DNA from: Prevotellaceae bacterium
GTDB taxonomy: Bacteria > Bacteroidota > Bacteroidia > Bacteroidales > UBA932
Reading direction: 5' to 3'
Assembly (NCBI GenBank): GCA_031289995.1
Contig: JAITOI010000069.1
Span: 1 to 5,469, forward strand
DNA length: 5,469 nucleotides
Both the position numbers and the translations under genes were made by a program. Below, piece after piece: positions 1 to 5,469 of this stretch. A model generated the notes under the pieces. It ran no database searches and was not told where the DNA came from. It saw nothing but the letters and a program-made list of their open reading frames with translations. Positions within the stretch are counted from its first letter, which is position 1. Each line of letters opens with the position of its first letter.

Positions 1-6
1 CGAAAA

Positions 7-112
7 ATCGCATACAATGACGCTGGTATTGTCGCACATCGCATAGTCGCAAATCGCACATCGCATACAATGACGCTGGTATTGTCGCACATCGCATAGT
101 CGCAAATCACAA
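7..112. repeat. Two tandem 53-bp repeats made of TCGCAHA heptamers
   Basis: Two direct copies with a period of 53 bp occupy 7-59 and 60-112; positions 7-55 and 60-108 are identical (49 bp), and divergence begins only at the end of the second copy. Each copy is mostly a run of heptamers of the form TCGCAHA (32-38, 39-45, then one extra G, 47-53, 54-60, 61-67; again 85-91, 92-98, 100-106), interrupted by a 17-nt element, CAATGACGCTGGTATTG, inside weak ACAAT/ATTGT inverted arms (14-18/28-32). A degraded unit (TCACAAA, 107-113) and a final unit TCGCATG (114-120) run into the next start codon. Bases 1-7 look like another degraded unit, so the array probably continues left of the window. I see no ORF, promoter or RNA gene in it. 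Its function is unknown; slippage or unequal recombination is a likely origin. Confidence 0.93.
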
Positions 113-117
113 ATCGC

Positions 118-1116
118 ATGACTAAAAAGAAGCAGATATTTCAATTTTCGCTATTCCTCTTGCTCACGGCAGCGCTGGTGTGGCTTAGCTTTCGCAATGC
201 TGACCTTGGTCGCTTAGTCGATGGTTTGCGCAACGCTGACTACAGCTGGGTTATTGTCTGCGTGCTCGTGGGCATTGCAGCTTACTTCATCCGCGCACGC
301 CGGTGGGCGCTGCTGCTGGAGCCGATGGGCTACACGCCAAGCCTGTGGCAAATGTACAACGCGGTGATGGTGGGCTACATCGCAAACCTTGCATTTCCGC
401 GCCTTGGCGAGGTGATGCGCTGTGGAGCGCTCGCCAAGTCGAACAAAATTCCGCTCGATAAGCTGGTGGGTACTGTTGTTGCCGAGCGTGCGTTCGACAC
501 CGTCTGCCTGCTTGCAATCATCGCAACGACCTTCTTTTTGCGCATCGATACGTTCGGAAAATTTGTGCGCGAAAAAGTGCTTGGGCAGCTGTCGGGCGTC
601 AACGTTTCGCTGCTGCTGGCGGCGCTCGCCATCGCGCTGCTGGTGGCGGTTTTGCTGGTGTGGCGGTTTCGCGTCGCGCTGCAAAAGTACGGCGTTGTGC
701 GCAAAATTTTTGGCTTCGCCAGAGGCATCTGGGAGGGGCTGAAATCGTTCACCGCCATGCGCCGTCGCGCCGAGTTTGTGCTGCACACCGTGCTGCTGTG
801 GATATGCTACTGGCTGATGAGCTGGCTGGTGCTGTTTGCGCTGCCCGAAACCGCGGGCTTCAACGCCGTCGATGGCCTTGTGGTGATGCTGCTCGGCAGC
901 TTCGGCATGGTGGCGCCCACCAACGGCGGCATTGGCGCGTTCCACTTCATCACGAGCCTTGGCCTGACCTACATTTTTGGCGTGAGCACCGACAGCGGGC
1001 TTGCCTACGCCACGCTGTCGCACGAGTCGCAGCTGATATTTGTGCTCATCCTTGGCGCTGTTAGCGCGGTGAGCGTGTTCATTGCGCCGAGTGGTGCAAA
1101 AAGAAATGTGGGATGA
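118..1116 (+). CDS. Flippase-like integral membrane protein (LPG-synthase-TM/YbhN family)
   Basis: This 332-residue protein is very hydrophobic, with about seven to nine likely membrane segments (near residues 7-24, 44-59, 77-95, 127-141, 163-182, 223-241, 250-268, 270-288 and 303-323). Three signatures fit the lysylphosphatidylglycerol-synthase transmembrane (UPF0104, YbhN-like) family: NLAFPRLGEVMR at 90-101, VVAERAFD at 120-127, and PTNGGIGAFH at 267-276. The length matches stand-alone family members; there is no soluble C-terminal aminoacyl-transferase domain like that of MprF, so it is not a complete lipid lysinylase. Members are thought to act on or translocate membrane lipids or lipid-linked sugars, but the substrate here is unknown. 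ATG 118 is the first start after an in-frame TAG at 97-99; it has no Shine-Dalgarno site and sits inside a heptamer repeat. The gene overlaps coaD by four bases (ATGA), suggesting coupled translation. Family assignment is good; function is open. Confidence 0.86.
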   Translation: MTKKKQIFQFSLFLLLTAALVWLSFRNADLGRLVDGLRNADYSWVIVCVLVGIAAYFIRARRWALLLEPMGYTPSLWQMYNAVMVGYIANLAFPRLGEVMRCGALAKSNKIPLDKLVGTVVAERAFDTVCLLAIIATTFFLRIDTFGKFVREKVLGQLSGVNVSLLLAALAIALLVAVLLVWRFRVALQKYGVVRKIFGFARGIWEGLKSFTAMRRRAEFVLHTVLLWICYWLMSWLVLFALPETAGFNAVDGLVVMLLGSFGMVAPTNGGIGAFHFITSLGLTYIFGVSTDSGLAYATLSHESQLIFVLILGAVSAVSVFIAPSGAKRNVG

Positions 1117-1568
1117 GTTGCACCTTGGCAATTTTCCCCGGCTCTTTCGACCCGTTTTCGGCAGGGCACTACGACGTGGCGCTGCGGGCGTTGCGGATGT
1201 TCGACCGCGTGGTGGTGGCCATCGGTGTCAACGCCGAAAAGCGTTGCCTGTATTCGCCTGCAGAGCGGCAGCAGGCCATCGAAAAAGCCTTTGCCGATGA
1301 GCCGCGCGTGCAGGCTTGCATCTACGAAGGGCTGACGGTGGACTTGTGCCAACGGTTGGGCGCAACGCACATCGTGCGCGGCCTGCGCAACGCTGCCGAT
1401 TTTGAGGCGGAGCTGGCCGCAGCTCAGGCCAACAAGGCGATGCTGCCAGAGGTGGACACGGTGCTGCTTCCGGCCGCGCCCAGCCTCAGGTTTGTGAGCT
1501 CCACCATCATCCGCGACATCCTCAAAAACGGTGGCAACGCCGATACTTTTTTGCCCAACAATGCTTGA
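1113..1568 (+). CDS. coaD: Phosphopantetheine adenylyltransferase (coenzyme A synthesis)
   Basis: CoaD transfers AMP from ATP to 4'-phosphopantetheine, giving dephospho-CoA and pyrophosphate, the penultimate step of CoA synthesis in the cytoplasm. The 151 residues match the usual length of about 150-165. The nucleotidyltransferase signature is intact: PGSFDPFSAGH at 9-19 with the nucleotide-binding His19, a Lys at 43 in the substrate loop, VRGLRNAADFE at 88-98 with Arg89 and Arg92, a conserved Asn at 107, and the C-terminal VSSTIIRDIL (128-137), the ISSTxxR-type motif. The start ATG at 1113 overlaps the previous gene's TGA and gives an N-terminus (MSCTLAIFPGSFDP) of the expected length. There is no room for its own promoter in the junction, so it is probably translated from the upstream message. 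Its TGA (1566-1568) lies within the next gene's promoter, and no terminator hairpin follows. Nothing in the sequence suggests a defect. Confidence 0.97.
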   Translation: MSCTLAIFPGSFDPFSAGHYDVALRALRMFDRVVVAIGVNAEKRCLYSPAERQQAIEKAFADEPRVQACIYEGLTVDLCQRLGATHIVRGLRNAADFEAELAAAQANKAMLPEVDTVLLPAAPSLRFVSSTIIRDILKNGGNADTFLPNNA

Positions 1569-1594
1569 ACTATCAACGATTTTTTATACTTTTG
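1564..1594 (+). promoter_or_regulatory. Bacteroidota-type promoter overlapping the coaD stop codon
   Basis: The -7 box TACTTTTG (1587-1594, followed by C) matches the Bacteroidota consensus TAnnTTTG exactly. Nineteen bases upstream is CTTG (1564-1567), matching three of four bases of the -33 TTTG element at the expected spacing. The region between is AT-rich (ATTTTTTAT, 1579-1587), unlike the GC-rich genes around it. Transcription should begin at about 1600-1602, giving a leader of roughly 48 nt with A-runs at 1600-1607 and 1636-1645, typical of well-translated genes in this phylum. It would drive the DUF5606-type gene and probably the two genes after it. Confidence 0.85.
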
Positions 1595-1649
1595 CGCGGA
1601 AAAAAAATGGAGCCAATCATCAATCTTAAATCTGAAAATAAAAAACATC

Positions 1650-2228
1650 ATGGAGCTCAAAGAAATCATGTCGGTTACCGGTCAGCCCGGTTTATTTAAG
1701 TATGTGTCGAAGGGACGCAACGGCCTCATTGTGGAGTCGCTGCTCGACAACAGGCGCTGCAACATTCCGCCCGCCGCAAAGGTGAGCACGTTGAGCGATA
1801 TTGCCGTGTTTACCTCCGGCGAAGAAGTGCCGCTGGGCAAGGTGCTGCTTGGCTTTAAGGAGAAGTGCGCGGGGCAGCCGGCCATCGACCCCAAGGTGGC
1901 GAAGGAGGACGAGGTGCGCGCGTTTCTCGCCTCGGTGCTGCCCGACTACGACAAGGACCGCGTCTACCTGTCGGACATCAAAAAGATGGTGATGTGGTAC
2001 AACCTGCTTCAAAAATGCGACATGCTCGACTTTGAGGTGAAGGACAAAAAGAAGGAGGAGGAGGCTTCCGCCGACGCGGAAAAAACATCAGCTGCGTCCA
2101 CATCGGCCGCACCGTCGGCTGCGGCAAAGTCAACGCCCAAGAAGCCGGGAGTGAAGCCTGTGCCGCACGCATCGAGCAAGGCTGCTGGCTCGGCTGGAAA
2201 AGTCAACGCACCGCGCAAGGCGCAGTAG
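1650..2228 (+). CDS. DUF5606-type conserved Bacteroidota protein with disordered basic tail
   Basis: The folded part (about residues 1-130) matches my recollection of the DUF5606 family, found in Bacteroidota: the N-terminal ELKEIMSVTGQPGLFKYVSK (2-21), NGLIVESLLDNRR (24-36), a KVSTLSDIAVFT segment (44-55), then PDYDKDRVYLSDIKKMVMWYN (98-118) and LDFEV (126-130). No enzyme motif, signal peptide or membrane segment is visible, so it is probably cytoplasmic; its role is unknown. Residues 131-192 form a low-complexity tail, first a KKKEEE charge block and then Ala/Ser/Pro/Lys-rich sequence ending PRKAQ, probably disordered and possibly nucleic-acid or ribosome associated (speculative). ATG 1650 is preferred to ATG 1668 because family members begin with the same few residues before the SVTGQPG motif and because an A-rich leader precedes it. 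It is the first gene after a strong promoter and lies 47 bp before the hydrolase gene. Confidence 0.85.
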   Translation: MELKEIMSVTGQPGLFKYVSKGRNGLIVESLLDNRRCNIPPAAKVSTLSDIAVFTSGEEVPLGKVLLGFKEKCAGQPAIDPKVAKEDEVRAFLASVLPDYDKDRVYLSDIKKMVMWYNLLQKCDMLDFEVKDKKKEEEASADAEKTSAASTSAAPSAAAKSTPKKPGVKPVPHASSKAAGSAGKVNAPRKAQ

Positions 2229-2275
2229 CGCTACGGTTGCCTAATGCTGTTGCCGAAAAAAATTGCCAAACAGAG

Positions 2276-5200
2276 ATGCTGAAAAGATTTTTGCTCTGCG
2301 CCATATTTGCAGCAGTGCTGCCTGCTGAGCTGCTTGCGCACAAGCGTGAATCGCTTATCGAAACGCTGTCGTCGCCCGATAAATGGGCCGACAGCGTTTT
2401 GGCAACACTCAACACGCGCGAAAAAATTGCCCAGCTGATGATGGTTGCCGCCTACTCCAACAAGGGCAGCGCTCACGTTGACGAGGTGGCCAGCTTGGTG
2501 CTCAACCACAAGGTGGGTGGGCTGATTTTTTTTCAGGGCACGGCCTCGCGGCAAGCCGAGCTGACCACCTACTACCAGTCGCTGGCGCAGGTGCCGCTGC
2601 TGATAGGCATGGATGCGGAGTGGGGCGTGGGGATGAGGCTCGACAGCGTCGCCTCGCTGCCGTTTCAGCTGGGGATGGGCGCGGCGCGAAACGAAGAGCT
2701 GACGTACCGCGCGGGCGTTGAGGTGGCGAAGCAGTTTCAGCTGCTGGGCATGCACGTCAACTTTGCGCCGGTGGCCGACGTGAACAGCAACCCCGAAAAT
2801 CCTGTCATCAACGTGCGCTCGTTTGGGCAAGACCAGCACGCCGTGGCCGATGGCTGCGTGGCCTACGCAAAGGGTTTGCAGGATAACGGCATCATCGCCT
2901 GTGCCAAGCATTTTCCCGGACACGGCAACACCGACAAGGACTCGCACAGCGAAACGCCGCTGCTCAGCATGAGCCGGCAGTCGCTCGAAAAGGTCGACCT
3001 CTACCCCTTCAAAAAGCTTATCGAGAGCGACCTTGGCGGCATCATGGTGGGGCATTTGAGCGTACCCAAAATCGATGCCAGCGGCCAGATGGCGAGCCTT
3101 TCGCCCAAGCTATCCGGCGAGCTGCTGCGCAAGAAGATGAAGTTTCGTGGCCTCGTGTTCAGCGATGGAATGCAGATGAAAGCCGTGATGCAGCAGAGCG
3201 CATCGCCCGCCGAGGCGAACCTGCAGGCGCTGCTTGCGGGCATGGATATGCTGGTGTTTCCGGTGGACGTACCGCCCAGCATCGACGCGATTGAGGCGGC
3301 GGTGAACAGCGGAAAATTCTTGCCGGAGCTGCTCGACGAAAAATGTTTGCGCGTGCTCAAAGCTAAGCGCTGGGCGGGCTTGAGCGATACCGCACGGCAG
3401 CGCATCAGCTCGGCAAACATCACCAAACGGCTCAGCTCGCCCGACTTTATTCAGCTCCGCAACCAGCTCATCGAGGACGGCATCACGCTCGTCGGCAACC
3501 GCCACGGCACGCTGCCCATTGGCGCCACCGACACGCTGCGCATCGCCTACGTGGAGCTGAGCAAGGGCAACCGCAGCAACACCTTCTACCGCACCGCTTC
3601 GAATTACGCTCAGCTGCGCATGTTTCGCGTTGACCAAGCGCGGCCTTCGACCTACGACTCGCTGGAGTACAAGCTCGCTCCCTACAACCTTGTCATCGTG
3701 GGCTACATGGACATCAGCCAGCGCATGCCGCAGCGCAACTTTGGCCTCGACTCGATATTTTGTCGCAAGCTCGTGCAGCTAGCGCAGAGCAAGCGCACGG
3801 TGCTGGCGCTATTTGCCAACCCCTACGTGATGCCAAAAATTGGCGACCACGCTGCGTTTGAGAGCGTGCTGCTGGCCTACGGCAACAGCGAGGACTACCA
3901 GCGTGCAGCGGCGCAGGCCATCTTTGGCGCCACGCCCATCGTGGGTCGCAGCCCCGTGTCGGTGGGCGGTTTCGTCAAGCTGGGCGAGGGCTTGGAGTGC
4001 AAGCAGCAGCTGCGCCTGCGCTACGGCCTGCCCGAAGACCTCCACATCCGCCGCGAGCGTCTTGCAGCCATCGACAGCATGGTGAAGCAGGCCATCGACG
4101 TGCACGCATTCCCCGGCTGCCAGGTGCTTGCAGCCAGCCACGGCACGGTGTTTTACAACAAAACTTTTGGCTACCACACCTACGAAAACAAGCGCCGCGT
4201 GCGCCTCACGGACATTTACGACGTGGCCTCGCTAACCAAGGTGTCGGCTACGCTGCCGCTCATCATGGAGCTGGTGGACAAGAAAAAAATTAGGCTCACC
4301 GACACGCTCGGCGACTACCTCGCGCTCGACAGCGGCTGCAACAAAAGCGGCCTTCAGCTGCGCGACATTCTCCTGCACCAGTCGGGGCTGAAGGCGTGGA
4401 TACCGGTGCACGTTGCGTTCATGCACTCCACCTTTCCCGACCAGCCGCTGCTGGCTGCGGAGCAGAGCGAGGTGCATCCATTTAGGGTCTACGCGCGCAC
4501 CTACCTCAACAAGTACCACGCGCTGGACTCCGCGCTGTTTGCCGATTCGCTCAGCGCCGACTACCCCTACACGGTGGCCGACGGCATCTACGCGCACGCC
4601 GACATCCGGCGGCAGGCCTACTGCCTGATGGACGAATCCGAGCTGCTCAACAAGAGCTACCGCTACAGCGACCTCGGCTTCTACTACCTGCAGCGCGTGG
4701 CCGAAACCCTTACGTCCACAAGCCTCGACAGCCTTGCCGAGGCGCACTTCTACAGCCCGCTGGGGATGTTCAACACCACGTTTTTGCCCCGCCAAAAATT
4801 CTCGCCCGACCGCATTGTGCCGACGGAGTGGGAGCACCCCTTCCGCCACCAGCTTATCCACGGCTACGTGCACGACCATGGCGCTGCCATTGTGGGCGGC
4901 GTAGCGGGACACGCAGGCCTCTTCTCCACCGCGGGCGACCTCGCCAAGCTCTTCCAGATGTTCCTGTGGCGCGGCCAATATGGAGGCGTGCAGCTGCTGT
5001 CGCCGCAGACGGTGGACGAATTTACGCGCCGCCACAGCGTCGCCAACCGGCGCGGATTGGGCTTCGACAAACCCGAACCGAGCTCGCCAAAGCTCAGCCC
5101 CGTGTGCCGCGAAGCATCGCCGCAAAGCTACGGCCACTCTGGGTTTACGGGCACCTTCGTGTGGGTTGACCCGCAGCGCGAGCTGGTGTTTATCTTCCTC

Positions 5201-5308
5201 TCCAACCGCGTGCATCCCGACTCCAACAACACGCAAATTACCACCACCAGCATTCGTTCCAACATCCTGCGTGAGCTCATTCTTGCGCTGGATGAGGCCA
5301 AGCAGTAG
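2276..5308 (+). CDS. Secreted fusion: NagZ-like GH3 glycosidase plus beta-lactamase-fold serine hydrolase
   Basis: Starting at ATG 2276 the protein has 1010 residues. Residues 1-21 are a signal peptide (MLKR, hydrophobic core, likely cut after LLA) with no lipobox cysteine, so it is probably periplasmic. An upstream in-frame TTG (2237) would bury this signal and is less likely. Residues about 40-365 are a GH3 catalytic domain: Asp113 in LIGMDAEWG, KHFPGHGNTDKDSH (211-224) with the NagZ-type Asp222/His224 acid-base dyad, and nucleophile Asp297 in FSDGMQMKA. This points to beta-N-acetylglucosaminidase activity. Residues about 385-585 resemble the GH3 C-terminal sandwich (GRSPVS at 557-562). Residues about 590-1005 are a beta-lactamase/class C-like domain: Ser652-x-x-Lys655 (SLTK), Tyr797-Ser-Asp799, and HSG at 954-956. 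Both active sites look complete. By analogy with B. subtilis NagZ and AmiE, the pair may trim GlcNAc and then peptide from muropeptides; a D,D-peptidase or esterase role for the second half cannot be excluded. Confidence 0.92.
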   Translation: MLKRFLLCAIFAAVLPAELLAHKRESLIETLSSPDKWADSVLATLNTREKIAQLMMVAAYSNKGSAHVDEVASLVLNHKVGGLIFFQGTASRQAELTTYYQSLAQVPLLIGMDAEWGVGMRLDSVASLPFQLGMGAARNEELTYRAGVEVAKQFQLLGMHVNFAPVADVNSNPENPVINVRSFGQDQHAVADGCVAYAKGLQDNGIIACAKHFPGHGNTDKDSHSETPLLSMSRQSLEKVDLYPFKKLIESDLGGIMVGHLSVPKIDASGQMASLSPKLSGELLRKKMKFRGLVFSDGMQMKAVMQQSASPAEANLQALLAGMDMLVFPVDVPPSIDAIEAAVNSGKFLPELLDEKCLRVLKAKRWAGLSDTARQRISSANITKRLSSPDFIQLRNQLIEDGITLVGNRHGTLPIGATDTLRIAYVELSKGNRSNTFYRTASNYAQLRMFRVDQARPSTYDSLEYKLAPYNLVIVGYMDISQRMPQRNFGLDSIFCRKLVQLAQSKRTVLALFANPYVMPKIGDHAAFESVLLAYGNSEDYQRAAAQAIFGATPIVGRSPVSVGGFVKLGEGLECKQQLRLRYGLPEDLHIRRERLAAIDSMVKQAIDVHAFPGCQVLAASHGTVFYNKTFGYHTYENKRRVRLTDIYDVASLTKVSATLPLIMELVDKKKIRLTDTLGDYLALDSGCNKSGLQLRDILLHQSGLKAWIPVHVAFMHSTFPDQPLLAAEQSEVHPFRVYARTYLNKYHALDSALFADSLSADYPYTVADGIYAHADIRRQAYCLMDESELLNKSYRYSDLGFYYLQRVAETLTSTSLDSLAEAHFYSPLGMFNTTFLPRQKFSPDRIVPTEWEHPFRHQLIHGYVHDHGAAIVGGVAGHAGLFSTAGDLAKLFQMFLWRGQYGGVQLLSPQTVDEFTRRHSVANRRGLGFDKPEPSSPKLSPVCREASPQSYGHSGFTGTFVWVDPQRELVFIFLSNRVHPDSNNTQITTTSIRSNILRELILALDEAKQ
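2361..2400 (+). other. Strong hairpin followed by TTTT inside the hydrolase gene
   Basis: AAACGCTGTCG (2361-2371) and CGACAGCGTTT (2389-2399) are a perfect 11-bp inverted repeat. Inside it GCCC (2374-2377) pairs with GGGC (2385-2388) around a 7-nt loop (GATAAAT), leaving only a 2-nt TC bulge at 2372-2373, so 15 pairs can form in total. The right arm runs into TTTT (2397-2400), so the RNA would resemble a Rho-independent terminator with a short U tract. It begins 85 nt after the start codon, in the linker between the signal peptide and the GH3 domain. It may be an attenuator, a pause or RNA-stability element, or chance in GC-rich coding sequence. Confidence 0.6.
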
Positions 5309-5310
5309 CT

Positions 5311-5469
5311 ATGCCCGACGACACCTACCTCAGCATCGCCGCGCCCGCCGAGGGCACGTTTAAGGACAAGGGCAGCCGCTTTTTGGCCTACGCCTATCCT
5401 GTGCAGAGCGAGCAGGAGGACGTGAAATTGCTGCTGCAAAATCTCCGGCGCGAACATCACGCCGCGCGG
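5311..5469 (+). CDS. YigZ/IMPACT-family protein, N-terminal 53 residues only
   Basis: The reading frame opens at ATG 5311, two bases after the hydrolase stop codon, and is still open at the window edge. The visible part, MPDDTYLSIAAPAEG followed by TFKDKGSRFLAYAYPV (16-31) and LLQNLRREHHAAR (41-53), matches the start of the YigZ/IMPACT (UPF0029) family: the KDKGSRF motif and the HHxAR sequence that normally continues with a cysteine-containing core. Complete members have about 200 residues, so roughly three quarters is missing here. In eukaryotes IMPACT regulates the Gcn2 kinase; the bacterial role is not settled. The 2-bp gap suggests co-transcription and coupled translation with the upstream hydrolase. 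Confidence 0.88.
   Translation, partial: MPDDTYLSIAAPAEGTFKDKGSRFLAYAYPVQSEQEDVKLLLQNLRREHHAAR

Noticed and set aside
7..112. The left-edge repeats considered as a CRISPR array
   Set aside because: The copies are directly adjacent with almost no unique spacer between them, and the unit is itself built of heptamers.
214..1131. Long - strand open frame (305 codons) opposite the membrane protein gene
   Set aside because: It encodes a His/Gln/Arg-rich chain without domain features and lies entirely opposite a well-supported gene.
1607..1699. Small ORF from ATG 1607 in the leader of the DUF5606-type gene, overlapping its start
   Set aside because: Thirty codons without a recognisable regulatory leader pattern, and it starts only a few bases after the predicted transcription start; probably chance.
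2225..2234. Perfect palindrome GTAGCGCTAC at the stop codon of the DUF5606-type gene, considered as a terminator
   Set aside because: It has only five base pairs with no loop and no T run after it, so it would not terminate transcription; a 10-bp palindrome is easily found by chance.
2237..2275. Upstream TTG start that would lengthen the hydrolase by 13 residues
   Set aside because: It would put a polar stretch (MPNAVAEKNCQTE) before the signal peptide; ATG 2276 gives a normal signal peptide and follows an A-rich leader.
2231..3055. Long - strand open frame (274 codons) opposite the GH3 domain
   Set aside because: No family resemblance and unusual His/Arg composition; a shadow of the GH3 reading frame.
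4232..5236. Long open frame on the - strand (334 codons) opposite the serine hydrolase half
   Set aside because: Its translation is His/Arg/Val/Ala-rich with no recognisable motif, as expected for the antisense of a GC-rich gene; the + strand frame has complete catalytic motifs.

Overview
The window looks like a stretch of core chromosome from a fairly GC-rich member of the Bacteroidota, probably Bacteroidales. Three things point there. A near-perfect Bacteroidota promoter (CTTG, 19 nt, TACTTTTG) lies before the third gene. That gene encodes a DUF5606-type protein, a family I know only from this phylum. Translation starts follow A-rich leaders rather than clear Shine-Dalgarno sites. All five genes are on the + strand and tightly packed. 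No rRNA, tRNA, CRISPR array, insertion sequence or phage gene was found.

Layout. Positions 1-117 hold a non-coding array: two copies of a 53-bp unit built largely from the heptamer TCGCAHA, running into the start codon of the first gene. Positions 118-1116 encode a polytopic inner-membrane protein of the LPG-synthase-TM/YbhN 'flippase-like' family. It overlaps by ATGA with coaD (1113-1568), phosphopantetheine adenylyltransferase of coenzyme A synthesis. A promoter overlapping the coaD stop codon starts a second unit: a DUF5606-type protein with a disordered Ala/Ser/Lys tail (1650-2228), then a secreted protein of about 1010 residues that fuses a NagZ-like GH3 glycosidase to a beta-lactamase-fold serine hydrolase (2276-5308), then, 2 nt later, the start of a YigZ/IMPACT-family gene cut by the window edge (5311 onward).

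How they work together. The first two genes are probably translationally coupled but have no obvious shared pathway. The last three are likely co-transcribed. The most interesting gene is the fusion: it joins on one exported chain the two enzyme types (N-acetylglucosaminidase and beta-lactamase-fold amidase) that in Bacillus subtilis act one after the other on muropeptides as separate proteins. This suggests cell-wall fragment processing in the periplasm, but the substrate of the serine hydrolase half is inferred, not shown. A strong hairpin followed by TTTT lies just inside this gene, and the heptamer array at the left edge is the other structure that genes do not explain.
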